A program made the translations under genes and the position numbers. Of a stretch of DNA of 64,000 nucleotides, positions 45,060 to 53,547 are shown one piece after another. The notes beneath the pieces are model-generated. The model saw only the letters and a program-made list of their open reading frames with translations, was not told the DNA's origin and made no database searches. Numbering within the stretch: position 1 is the stretch's first letter; every line of letters begins with the position of its first letter. Where the stretch lies: positions 605,755 to 669,754 of the forward strand of contig NZ_JMIP02000014.1 in NCBI RefSeq assembly GCF_000691505.1. The letters are read 5' to 3'. Source of the stretch: Halostagnicola sp. A56 (GTDB lineage Archaea > Halobacteriota > Halobacteria > Halobacteriales > Natrialbaceae).

Positions 45060-45332
45060 TCAGGGGATCAACTGCTCGCCGTCGTCGTCGTAGATCGTGA
45101 TCGCGTCGACTGGACAGGTTCGGGCCGCGAACTTCGCGTCGAGTTCTGCCCCGTCGGGGACTTCGCGGACGAAGATCCCATCTGTTTCCTCCTCGCTTCC
45201 CTCGAGCACTGCTTTTCCTGCCGACTTGTCTTTCGAGAACGCGTCCCATTCGGCGACACACTGGTACATGCCGATACACGTGTCCTCGTCGAATTCGACT
45301 CTCATGCTCGAGGGTTCGTGAGTCACCGACAT
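45060..45332 (-). CDS. [3Fe-4S] ferredoxin
   Basis: A 90-residue protein. The cluster Cys are C19 and C25 (CIGMYQC) with C73 in CPVDA; the position usually filled by the second Cys is M22. This three-Cys pattern is that of [3Fe-4S] ferredoxins that donate electrons to P450 enzymes in actinobacteria (FdxE-type). The location next to a P450 and its regulator supports that role. The Met at 45305 (MRVEFDED) is an alternative start. Confidence 0.85.
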   Translation of the reverse strand: MSVTHEPSSMRVEFDEDTCIGMYQCVAEWDAFSKDKSAGKAVLEGSEEETDGIFVREVPDGAELDAKFAARTCPVDAITIYDDDGEQLIP

Positions 45333-45386
45333 ACCGCTTCCGGACCGGATTTCGAGACGGAAGCCGAGATGACAATAGTAATACAA

Positions 45387-45396
45387 CTGGCCAGTA
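45387..45396. promoter_or_regulatory. Palindrome ACTGGCCAGT upstream of the ferredoxin gene
   Basis: A perfect 10-bp palindrome 55 bp before the ferredoxin start, in an AT-rich stretch with a TTTAATTTA-like TATA. Candidate operator; the regulator is unknown, and the divergent Bat-type factor is one option. Confidence 0.35.
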
Positions 45397-45741
45397 AATT
45401 AAAATGAATACGATATAGGATTGGTATTATAAGTCTGTGAATTATTCTTTCAGATCAGAGTTAACAAACGCATCGGTCTCGAGCCGTCTCGAAAAGCGCT
45501 CGACTCGAGTTCGAAATGGGGGGTTCTCGAGAGTAATACGCCCGTTTTTACGAAATTGTAAATGGAGACCAACGAGTGCCCAATAGGCGATAGTCGCGAC
45601 TCAGCGGCCCGCGACGGCCCGGCGGGCGACACCAGCCAGTAGATAGTCGCTCTATGTCGATCTTCAACCCTAAGTTCGAAACTCTCGCGACGTACAAAGT
45701 GCGTATTCTACACCATACCGGTGAAGTACGGTGGCGCGCGC

Positions 45742-45774
45742 TCGCTCGCGGGTCGCGATCCGACCCGCGAGCGA
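45742..45774. repeat. Strong GC-rich hairpin
   Basis: Perfect 14-bp arms (42-55 and 61-74 of the 457xx block) around a 5-base loop, core word GCTCGCGGGTCG and its complement. It lies 30 bp before the dispersed element. It may be a folded RNA end or a transposon-derived palindrome. Confidence 0.7.
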
Positions 45775-45890
45775 AATTTGCGCGAGGGATGAGTGAGCGA
45801 GTGTACGAGCGAACGAATCGGTTGGGGAGGACGTGGAAATCCCTGTCGTCAGCCTCAGTAGTGGATTCCGACATCATATCGCCCAGTGTG
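45775..45890. repeat. Dispersed noncoding element, copy A
   Basis: Shares the 16-mer CGAATCGGTTGGGGAG (at 45814-45829) and further flanking similarity (GAGTGAGCGA..., then GTGGAA...TCAG...AGTAG...TTCC) with copy B at 61.7 kb. It is noncoding on both strands and similar sequences are common in haloarchaeal genomes as far as I recall. Origin and role unknown. Confidence 0.6.
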
Positions 45891-46188
45891 AGCTTCCAGC
45901 CACCGCAGTCGTCAAGCTCGTTTTAGGCTCGTTTTAGGACATCACAGCGACTCGGCCCGTGGCTGTCGGGTCGCGAAAGATCTGCTCGAGTAGTGCTATT
46001 CGATAGCGCTCGAGATCGAGCAATCGGCGATTGTCCGTGCTCGAGTGAAACTGGGAGCGGACGATCGAAGGCACGCGGCGCTCCCGAACCCGAGACCGCC
46101 ATCATCGAAAAACAACCCACACCAAACGGACCCAGTTGACGATCGAGGCGAACGCCGAGCGCCACCCGACTCCCCGATTCCACCCGAG

Positions 46189-48900
46189 TCAGTCTTCGAT
46201 TTCGATCGCCGGGCGGCCGGGTTCGGCGTTTCGAAGCACGTCGTCGGCGGCGTCGGTCGCGCGGACGACCCGAACCGGCACATCGAACTCGCGTTCGATC
46301 AGCCAGACGGCCGACTCGAGGGCGTCGTACTCGGCGTCGATCTCGAGCGGGTGGGTCAGCGCCTCTCGCTCGGCTTGCAGGTCCTGTCCGTAGCTTGCGG
46401 CCGCGTCGCCCTGCTCGCGGATCTCGGAGTTTTGCATCAGTTCGCCGATCAGGTTGTCGGCGTCGCTCTCGATGGCGATCTCGAGGGCGTCGTACTTCCA
46501 CTCGGGCGCGACGACGACATCGATCGATTTCGGGTCCTCGATGCCGGCCACGTCGATGATCTGGCGGATGTCCTCGCGGGTATTCTCGACCAGGTTGCGG
46601 CGCTTCTCGACGTAGGCGCGATCAACCGTCGCGCTCGGCCACGGGGCGTCGACGACGAACTCGTCGTTTCCGAGCGCGTCGTACAGTTCTTCGGCGATGT
46701 GGGGCGCGACCGGCGCGAGCAGGCGGACGACCGCCGAGAGGCCGCGCTCGTAGGTCGCAGCGTGTGGCTCGGTGTACTCGGCGTACTGGCGGAGCGTGCG
46801 GACCAGTTCCTGACTCTCGCGAGCCGCGGCGTTGAAGGTCAGGTCGTCGTACTCCTCGCCGGCGATCGCGATCGCCGCGTCGATCTCGCTCTCGACGTAA
46901 CTCGCGACGGCGTCGTCCTCGCCGTCGGGCGGGCTCGAAGCATAGTCTTCGACCAGCTCCTGAAGGCGGGTCAGGAAGGCGTAGGTCGATCGCACGCCCT
47001 CCTCGCTCCAGTCGAAGTCCCGCTCGGGCTGGGCGGCCTGCATCATGAACAGCCGCGCGGTGTCCGCACCGTACTCCTCGACGATCCGCTGGGGCGAGAC
47101 GACGTTGCCGACGGACTTGGACATCTTCTCGCCCTCGAGTTGGACCATCCCCTGTGCGAGCAGGTTCTCGAATGGCTCGCGGTGGTCTAAGCCCTCGTTG
47201 TCGGCGAGGACTTTCGTGAAGAATCGTGAGTAAAGCAGGTGCATCACGGCGTGTTCGATGCCGCCGACGTACTGGTCGACCGGCATCCAGTCGTTGGCCC
47301 GCTCGAGATCGAACGGCGCGTCCTCGAGATCCGGCGAGACGTACCGCAGGAAGTACCACGAGGAGTCGACGAAGGTGTCCATCGTGTCCGTCTCTCGAGT
47401 GGCCTCGCTCCCACACTCCGGACAGGTCGTTTCCTTCCACTCCTCGGCGGCGTCGAGCGGATTTCCGGTGGTGTTGATGAACTCCGGCAGTTCGACCGGC
47501 AGCTCCTCGTCGGGAACCATCACGGGACCACAATCCTCACACTGGACGACTGGGATCGGGGTCCCCCAGTAGCGCTGGCGGGAGATCCCCCAGTCGCGAA
47601 GCTGGTACTGGGTCGCCTCTGTTGCACTGTCGATGTCCGCAGTGAGTCGCTCGCGAGCGGCCTCGCTCTCGAGGCCGGAGTACTCCCCGGAGTTGACCAG
47701 CACGCCGTCGTCGGTGTAGGCTTCCTCGCTGACGTCCGGCGCGTCGGGAACCGTCTCGCCGTCCCAGTCGTCGGGCTCGGGGGCGACGACGGGCACGATT
47801 TCCTCGCCCATCTTCTCGGCGAAGGCGTGGTCGCGCTCGTCGTGACCCGGCACGGCCATCAGCGCGCCGGTCCCTACGTCCGAGAGGACGAAGTCTGCGA
47901 CGTAGACCGGGATCTCGTCGCCGGTCACGGGATTGGTCGCGGTCAGGCCGGTCGCGACGCCGTTGGGTTCGTCGCCCTCGGGATCGGCTTCGTGCTCGAC
48001 GAACTCGCGAATCTCGTCGTTCTCCTCGGCGAGTTCCTCGCTGATCGGATGGTCGGGCGCGAGCGCGAAGAACGTCGCCCCGTGGATCGTGTCGACGCGG
48101 GTGGTGAAGGCCTCGACGGCACCGTACTCCCGCGGCTCGGTGCCCTCGCCGCGTCCGTTCGAGGCGCTACGCGCCTCGCTCCCCTCAATTTCGAAGTCCA
48201 GTTCCGTCCCGTACTGGCGGCCGATCCAGTTGCGCTGCATCTGGCGCACCGAGTTGGGCCACCCCTCCAGGTCGTCGATGGCCTCGAGCAGTTCGTCTGC
48301 GTACTCGGTGATCTTCAGGAACCACTGCTCGAGTTCGCGCTGGACGACCGGCGTGTCACAGCGCCAGCAGAGTTCTGCCTCGCCCTCGACCTGTTCGTCG
48401 GCCAGCACAGTCTCGCACTCGGGACACCAGTTGACCTCGGCGTCGCGTCGTTCGACGAGCCCTTCCTCGTGAAACCGGGAGAAGAGCCACTGGTTCCACC
48501 GGTAGTACTCCGGCTCGCAGGTCGCTATTTCGCGCTCCCAATCGTAGCCAAAGCCCATCGAGACCATCTGTTCGCGCATCGTTTCGATGCAGTCGAGGGT
48601 CCAGTCTCGAGGGTTCGTATCGCGTTCCTTGGCCGCGTTTTCGGCCGGCAGGCCGAACGCGTCCCAGCCCATCGGGTGGAGCACGTCGTCGCCGTTCATC
48701 CGCCGGTAGCGGGCGTAGGCGTCCGTGATCGTGTAGTTTCGGACGTGGCCCATGTGGAGTTTACCGGACGGATACGGGTACATCCCCAGCACGTACGTCG
48801 GATCCTCGACGTCGTCGGACGTTCGATACGCGTCGCCCTCGTCCCACGCGTCCTGCCAGCGCCGTTCGACCGCTACGTGGTCGTATCCCTCTTCGGTCAT
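46189..48900 (-). CDS. leuS: Leucyl-tRNA synthetase
   Basis: A 903-residue class I synthetase that charges tRNA-Leu. The HIGH-type motif is PYPSGKLHMGHVRNY near residue 43 and KMSKS is EKMSKSVGNV near residue 600. The connective editing domain (TTRVDTIHGATFFALAPDHP) is present, which removes mischarged residues. Zinc-type Cys pairs CPECET/CWRC occur early and CEDCG later. The organisation and the C-terminal domain are as expected; no anomaly was seen. Confidence 0.97.
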   Translation of the reverse strand: MTEEGYDHVAVERRWQDAWDEGDAYRTSDDVEDPTYVLGMYPYPSGKLHMGHVRNYTITDAYARYRRMNGDDVLHPMGWDAFGLPAENAAKERDTNPRDWTLDCIETMREQMVSMGFGYDWEREIATCEPEYYRWNQWLFSRFHEEGLVERRDAEVNWCPECETVLADEQVEGEAELCWRCDTPVVQRELEQWFLKITEYADELLEAIDDLEGWPNSVRQMQRNWIGRQYGTELDFEIEGSEARSASNGRGEGTEPREYGAVEAFTTRVDTIHGATFFALAPDHPISEELAEENDEIREFVEHEADPEGDEPNGVATGLTATNPVTGDEIPVYVADFVLSDVGTGALMAVPGHDERDHAFAEKMGEEIVPVVAPEPDDWDGETVPDAPDVSEEAYTDDGVLVNSGEYSGLESEAARERLTADIDSATEATQYQLRDWGISRQRYWGTPIPVVQCEDCGPVMVPDEELPVELPEFINTTGNPLDAAEEWKETTCPECGSEATRETDTMDTFVDSSWYFLRYVSPDLEDAPFDLERANDWMPVDQYVGGIEHAVMHLLYSRFFTKVLADNEGLDHREPFENLLAQGMVQLEGEKMSKSVGNVVSPQRIVEEYGADTARLFMMQAAQPERDFDWSEEGVRSTYAFLTRLQELVEDYASSPPDGEDDAVASYVESEIDAAIAIAGEEYDDLTFNAAARESQELVRTLRQYAEYTEPHAATYERGLSAVVRLLAPVAPHIAEELYDALGNDEFVVDAPWPSATVDRAYVEKRRNLVENTREDIRQIIDVAGIEDPKSIDVVVAPEWKYDALEIAIESDADNLIGELMQNSEIREQGDAAASYGQDLQAEREALTHPLEIDAEYDALESAVWLIEREFDVPVRVVRATDAADDVLRNAEPGRPAIEIED

Positions 48901-49054
48901 CTCTTGGTTAGGTGTGTTCGTGACGCGGCCCTATACCTTTCCATCCAAGTGCCGCCTCGCTCCGTCGGTGCCGTTTTTCATCGCCGCGACGGTCTCGTCG
49001 GGACACGCTCGAGCCGTTCGGCAGAGAGCGCGATCGGTCGGTCGATTCGACCGA

Positions 49055-49474
49055 TCACTCGATGTCGATCCGTTTCGACTCGTCGTCCCCGCTTTCTTTG
49101 GGAAGCGTCACCGTCAGGACGCCGTTCGTGAAGGTCGCCGAGACGGCCTCCTCGTCGACCGGCTCGGGGAGCCGAATGCGGCGGTTCGCCGACTTGCTCG
49201 TCCGCTCGCGACGGACGTACTCGCCCTCCTCGAACGCCGTCTCGTCCTCGCGAGTCGCCTCGAGCCGGAGCGCGCCGTCCGAGAGCGTCAGTTCGATGTC
49301 GTCGGTTTCGTAGCCGGGCAAGTCCGCTGTCACGACGAACTCGTCGCCCTCGTCGGCGACATCGACGGCGACCGAGCCGGGGACCTGTAGCCCGCCGGTC
49401 ATCATTCCCTCCTCGACCTGGTTGCTGATTCGGTTGAGCAGTTCCTCGAGGTCGTCGAACGGGTTCTGGCGCAT
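49055..49474 (-). CDS. Hsp20/alpha-crystallin small heat-shock protein
   Basis: 139 residues from MRQNPFDDLEELLNRI. The alpha-crystallin domain includes EFVVTADLPGYETDDIELT and the NGVLTVTLPK strand near the C-terminus, followed by the short KRIDIE tail with the IXI-like end. It is a holdase chaperone. Its sequence differs clearly from the Hsp20 at 11.4 kb. The start at 49474 is chosen over the upstream Met that adds a non-conserved basic stretch. Confidence 0.9.
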   Translation of the reverse strand: MRQNPFDDLEELLNRISNQVEEGMMTGGLQVPGSVAVDVADEGDEFVVTADLPGYETDDIELTLSDGALRLEATREDETAFEEGEYVRRERTSKSANRRIRLPEPVDEEAVSATFTNGVLTVTLPKESGDDESKRIDIE

Positions 49475-49574
49475 ACTTCGAGTACGCGCTCGAGGTGAAT
49501 AAACGCTGCCCGTCGGTCGTCGACGGACGGCCGTCGCGACCGATGGAACCGGAGCGGTATCCGACGACGTGGTG

Positions 49575-50030
49575 CTACTCGGAAAGCGTCGCGTGGCCGT
49601 CCTCGAGTGCGTCACCCAGCACGTCGCGGGCGTGACCGTCCGGATCGACGTTCTCGTAGACCGTCTTTACCTCGCCGTCCGCGAGGAAGAACGTGGTCCG
49701 GGCTGCTGTGCCACCGCTCCGGTCGACACCGAATCGATCCGCCAGGTCCCCCTCCGGATCGGCCAGCAGATCGAACTCGAGGCCCTCCGCCTCACAGAAC
49801 TCGCGATGGGAGTCGACGTCGTCGGTCGAGACGCCGTAGACCTCGACGCCGGCATCCCGATAGGTGTCGTACTCGCGCTGGAACTGAGTGGCCTCGATGG
49901 TACAGCCGGGCGTGTCGTCGCGCGGGTAGAAGTAGACGACGGTCGGATCGTCGAACTCGAGCGTAACTTCGTCGCCGTCCTGATTCGATGCGCGGACACT
50001 CGGGGCGTCGTCGCCGTCGTCGAGGGACAT
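49575..50030 (-). CDS. bcp: Peroxiredoxin (BCP/PrxQ type)
   Basis: A 151-residue thioredoxin-fold peroxidase. The peroxidatic Cys is in [14 protein letters not shown] and a second Cys sits five residues into the next helix region ([13 protein letters not shown]), matching atypical 2-Cys BCP. It reduces peroxides using thioredoxin. Its promoter lies in the 250 bp shared with the transducer operon, which is transcribed divergently. Confidence 0.93.
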   Translation of the reverse strand: MSLDDGDDAPSVRASNQDGDEVTLEFDDPTVVYFYPRDDTPGCTIEATQFQREYDTYRDAGVEVYGVSTDDVDSHREFCEAEGLEFDLLADPEGDLADRFGVDRSGGTAARTTFFLADGEVKTVYENVDPDGHARDVLGDALEDGHATLSE

Positions 50031-50125
50031 ACCCGAACTCCGGCTGGACCCGAAAAACCGTTTACGGTGCTCGAGGGCAACCAGATATAATTTTTATACT
50101 TCTACCGCCGGACACATCGAACTTG

Positions 50126-50145
50126 GAACGAGTATATACTCGTTC
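50126..50145. promoter_or_regulatory. Perfect 20-bp palindrome before the transducer-opsin operon
   Basis: GAACGAGTATATACTCGTTC is fully self-complementary and centred on a TATATA core, 134 bp before the transducer ATG at 50279 and 96 bp before the peroxiredoxin start. The core could itself be a TATA box within an operator. A regulator is not identified. Confidence 0.6.
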
Positions 50146-50278
50146 GGCCATGACACTCTCCGAAAATCCGGTCGAGAGTTCGAACAGATCGGCGATAACA
50201 ATTATCTGTCTTCCATATAGTTTTGTCATAGCAGCAACCCGCCGTCACCGATGTAGGTACGTTCGGGCAGGAAATATA

Positions 50279-51919
50279 ATGGTATTCGAAACGTTCGTTC
50301 CCGATAGAATTCGGAAGCAGTATAGCATGAAAATAGCCGTGATGGTCGGCTGTGTGCTGGTCGTTACGCTCGCGTTTGCGGTTCTTTTCGGCCGACACGT
50401 CGTCACCGGTCCGGCGGATGAAGCGACGACGCGTGCCATCGCCGCACTGACCGGGATCACGGTCGTGTTCAGCGTGAACCTCGGCCTCCTCGGTATCGTA
50501 CTGGGCGGCAACGTCTCGCTGGCGCTTCGTCGCCTGGCCGGCAAGACCGAACAGATCGGTGATGGTGAGTTCGATGTCGACCTCGAGACCGATCGTGTCG
50601 ACGAAATCGGATCGCTCTACCGGTCGGTCGCGCGGATGCGCGATTCCCTGGAGGAATCGCTCGAGACGCTCGAGGAGGAACAAAAACGGGCCGAACGAGC
50701 CCGGTCCGACGCCGAGGAGCGCGCCGAAGAACTCGAGGCCGAACGGGCCCGGGTTCAGGAGACGCGGGCGAAAGTCGAACGGCAGAACGAACAGTTGGTT
50801 GCGGAGGCCGAGCGCTTCTCCGAGGTGATGGACGCCTGTGCGGACGGCGACCTGACCCGGCGGCTCGAGCCGTCGGTCGATAACGAGGCGACCGAAGCGA
50901 TCGCGACCTCGTTCAACGAGATGCTCGACCGGATGAGCGACACCATCGCCGAAGTGCAGCGCTCGGCCGAGGCCGTCGAGACCATGTCGGTCGAACTCGA
51001 CGACTCGAGTCGCCAGATCCGGACGGCGAGTCAGGACGTCGCCGAGTCGGTCCAGAAGATCGCCGAGGGGGCGGCCGACCAGTCGAAGGACTTGGACAAC
51101 GCCTCTGGCGAAGTCAGCGAACTGTCCGCCGCCACGGAGGAGGTCGCCTCGACGACCAACGAGATCGCCGAGCAGTCCGACCAAGTGTCGACGCTGACCG
51201 ACGAAGGACGCGAGGTCGCGGCCGAAGTGTCGACGAACATCGACGAACTCGTCGAGAACACGGAGACGGTCGTCGACACGGCCGAGGAACTCACCCGAGA
51301 GACCGAGCAGATCGAGGAGATCATCGCCCTGATCGACGACATCGCGGACCAGACGAACTTGCTCGCGCTGAACGCGTCGATCGAGGCCGCGACGGCGGGC
51401 GACGCCGGCAACGGCTTCGCGGTCGTCGCCGACGAGATCAAATCGCTCGCAGAGGAGACGATGGACGCCGTCGGCGACATCGAGGGAACCCTCGAGTCGA
51501 TCAGAGACCGCACGCAGACGACGGCCGACGAGATCTCCGCGGTCGACTCGAACATGCAGACGACGGCGACGCTCGTCGACGACCTCGAGTCGCGCCTCGA
51601 GACGGTTTCAACCGAGATCGAGCAGGTCGATAGCAGCATCCAGCAGATCGCGCAGACGACCGGCGATCAGGCCGACTCGGCCCAGGAGCTGTCGATCATC
51701 GTCGACGACGTCGCCGACGTCGCCGACGAGACCAGCACCAAATCACAGCAGGCTGCCGCGGCCTCCGAGGAGACGAGTGCGACGATCGACTCGGTCACGC
51801 AGACGGCGACGGATCTCGGGGACAGCGCCGAAGATCTGCTCGGACTGATCGATGAGTTCGCCCTCGAACGGCAGTCCCGTCCGATAACGGCCGACGGGAG
51901 CGGAGGTGGTCGTGTATGA
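50279..51919 (+). CDS. HtrII-like phototaxis transducer (methyl-accepting)
   Basis: A 546-residue transducer with two membrane helices (about 17-38 and 52-76) and a very short outside loop, then a HAMP domain ([19 protein letters not shown]), a long coiled coil and the signalling tip ([20 protein letters not shown] near residue 355). It matches HtrII of sensory rhodopsin II in both helices, including the NLGL turn (N67 aligned with N74, which contacts the receptor). E43 and S62 are not kept. It would signal to CheA/CheW. The start at MVFETF follows a short AGGAAATAT run; an in-frame ATG at 50150 would add 43 residues. Confidence 0.88.
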   Translation: MVFETFVPDRIRKQYSMKIAVMVGCVLVVTLAFAVLFGRHVVTGPADEATTRAIAALTGITVVFSVNLGLLGIVLGGNVSLALRRLAGKTEQIGDGEFDVDLETDRVDEIGSLYRSVARMRDSLEESLETLEEEQKRAERARSDAEERAEELEAERARVQETRAKVERQNEQLVAEAERFSEVMDACADGDLTRRLEPSVDNEATEAIATSFNEMLDRMSDTIAEVQRSAEAVETMSVELDDSSRQIRTASQDVAESVQKIAEGAADQSKDLDNASGEVSELSAATEEVASTTNEIAEQSDQVSTLTDEGREVAAEVSTNIDELVENTETVVDTAEELTRETEQIEEIIALIDDIADQTNLLALNASIEAATAGDAGNGFAVVADEIKSLAEETMDAVGDIEGTLESIRDRTQTTADEISAVDSNMQTTATLVDDLESRLETVSTEIEQVDSSIQQIAQTTGDQADSAQELSIIVDDVADVADETSTKSQQAAAASEETSATIDSVTQTATDLGDSAEDLLGLIDEFALERQSRPITADGSGGGRV

Positions 51920-52653
51920 TGAACTTCCTCTATGCGAACTCGATGCAACTCGCCGGCGTCCTTCTCGGACTGATCACCCTGGGATTCGTCGGCTGGGCGC
52001 GCACCCTCCCGATCGCGTGTCGGCGGTACGGGTACGCGGCCACCGTGGCGGCCGGCGCGATGGCCGTCGTCTACCTGGGGACGGCACCGATCCAGCAGGC
52101 CCTCGGGATCGGGGAGGATCCGATCCGGTTTCTGGGGTATACGGCGATGTGGATCCCGATCGTACTCGTTATCGGCTCGATCGCCGGCACCGGCAAGCGG
52201 CTGACGCTGGGCCTGCTCGGCGTCGTCCTGGCGCGCGTGTGGGTGACGTACTTCGCCGGCTTCCTCGACGGGGCCGCCATGACGGCCGCGACGCTCGTGC
52301 CGTTCGTGCTTCTCGTGGTCGGCATCGTGCTGTTGTATGGCCCGTTCGCACAGACGGCGGCCGTCCAATCGCCGGAGCGGTCGCTCCTGTACAACAAACT
52401 CAAGCACCTGATCGCCCTCGCGTGGATCGGACTCGTTGCGAACGGGCTCATCGTCGCCTTCCAGCTGGTCGACGAGTTCGTCGGGCTGATCGTGCTCCTC
52501 TACGTCGAGGTGGTCCTCGTCGTCGGCTTCGGCGCGCTCGTCCTCCGGAACGTCGAGGCGCTCGAGGACGCATCGAGGACTGGACTGTTGTCGTTCGGTA
52601 CCGACACGACCGATTCGTTCGATCCGGTCGAAAACCGGGAACCAGGCGACTGA
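51916..52653 (+). CDS. Opsin-like seven-helix protein lacking the retinal lysine
   Basis: A 245-residue protein with seven hydrophobic helices that aligns with sensory rhodopsin II. Helix C keeps R71 (R72) but has G74 for the counter-ion D75; helix F keeps W170 (W171) but loses Y174, P175 and W178; helix [12 protein letters not shown] aligns with the YLDLVTKVGFG of the receptor, so Y196 (Y199, transducer contact) and VGFG are kept, D201 is E198, T204 is L201, and the Schiff-base K205 is V202. It cannot bind retinal covalently. It overlaps the transducer by 4 bp (ATGA), as in htrII-sopII operons. Its ligand or trigger is unknown. Confidence 0.85.
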   Translation: MMNFLYANSMQLAGVLLGLITLGFVGWARTLPIACRRYGYAATVAAGAMAVVYLGTAPIQQALGIGEDPIRFLGYTAMWIPIVLVIGSIAGTGKRLTLGLLGVVLARVWVTYFAGFLDGAAMTAATLVPFVLLVVGIVLLYGPFAQTAAVQSPERSLLYNKLKHLIALAWIGLVANGLIVAFQLVDEFVGLIVLLYVEVVLVVGFGALVLRNVEALEDASRTGLLSFGTDTTDSFDPVENREPGD

Positions 52654-52690
52654 CGGGAGTACAAACGCGTTTTCGGCAACCCAATCCGTC

Positions 52691-53497
52691 CTATTCGACC
52701 ACGTGCTCCGTATCGTACGACCCCAGCCGCCGGACCCAGCCGTTCTCAGCGAGTTTCTCGAGTTCCGCGAGCGCTTCCTCGGTTCGAGACTCGTAGAGGC
52801 CCGCCTCGATGTCGATGTGGAAGACGTAGTCACCCAGTCGCTCGCCGCTCGGACGGGACTCGAGTCGCGTGAGGTTGATGTTTCGATCGGCGAAGGGCTC
52901 GAGGAGCTCGAGGAGCAGCCCCGGATAGTCGACGTCGGGATACGCGACGATGGAGGTTTTCCCGCCGCCGGGCGATCGATCCGCCGCCGGTGCGACCGCG
53001 AAGAATCGCGTCGCGTTCGAGGACCGTTCCTGAATGTCGTCGGCGATCACTTCGATACCGTCGCCGGCGTTGTCCGGATGGGCGATACCGGCCATCGACG
53101 GGTCCTCGCGGGCGTACTCGACGCTCTGGGCCGTACTGGCGACGGCCTCGAGGGTCGCGTCGGGGTACGTTTCCTCGAGGTAGGATCGACACTGAGCGAG
53201 CGCCTGAGAGTGGCTGGCGATCGTCTCGAAGTCCTCGCCCTGGGCGAGCAGAGCGTGGTTGATGGGGGTCACGATCTCGCTGACGATCGCGATTTCGTAC
53301 TCGGCGATCGCGTCGAGGCTTTCGGTGACGCTGCCTTCGATGCTGTTCTCGATGGGGATGATACCCCGATCGTACTCGCCGCTTGCCACGGCGTCGACGA
53401 TCGCCGTCACGGACTGACGGAAGTCGATGTCGTCGCCGATCGCCTGTGCCGCGCGATGAGAGTACGTCCCCTCGGGTCCGAGCGTGACAACGGTCAT
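52691..53497 (-). CDS. pheA: Prephenate dehydratase
   Basis: A 268-residue enzyme turning prephenate into phenylpyruvate for Phe synthesis. The catalytic segment (IIPIENSIEGSVTESLDAI) and the TRF motif (SSNATRFFAVA) are present. The C-terminal ACT domain (TSIVAYPDVDYPGLLLELL, with ESRPSGERLGDYVFHIDIE) senses phenylalanine and gives feedback inhibition in family members. The start MTVVTLGPEGTYSH is the family start. It is stand-alone, with no chorismate mutase fused. Confidence 0.93.
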   Translation of the reverse strand: MTVVTLGPEGTYSHRAAQAIGDDIDFRQSVTAIVDAVASGEYDRGIIPIENSIEGSVTESLDAIAEYEIAIVSEIVTPINHALLAQGEDFETIASHSQALAQCRSYLEETYPDATLEAVASTAQSVEYAREDPSMAGIAHPDNAGDGIEVIADDIQERSSNATRFFAVAPAADRSPGGGKTSIVAYPDVDYPGLLLELLEPFADRNINLTRLESRPSGERLGDYVFHIDIEAGLYESRTEEALAELEKLAENGWVRRLGSYDTEHVVE

Positions 53498-53547
53498 AAC
53501 CTCTTGTTTACGGGTCGGGAGCAAAAGCCCATCGGGAACCCGGGTCG

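Larger units (their letters stand above)
45333..46188. other. Large intergenic region with a strong hairpin and dispersed element
   Basis: 856 bp without a supportable gene. It holds an AT-rich segment (45370-45450) with a 10-bp palindrome ACTGGCCAGT at 45387-45396 that probably belongs to the ferredoxin promoter, a 14-bp-stem hairpin at 45742-45774, and a noncoding element at 45775-45885 related to one at 61.7 kb. ORFs across it have unusual composition and are not conserved-looking. Confidence 0.6.

Noticed and set aside
45654..45926. 90-residue ORF on the plus strand
   Set aside because: It runs through the hairpin and dispersed element, has an unusual basic/Ser composition and no recognisable domain, so it is probably noncoding.
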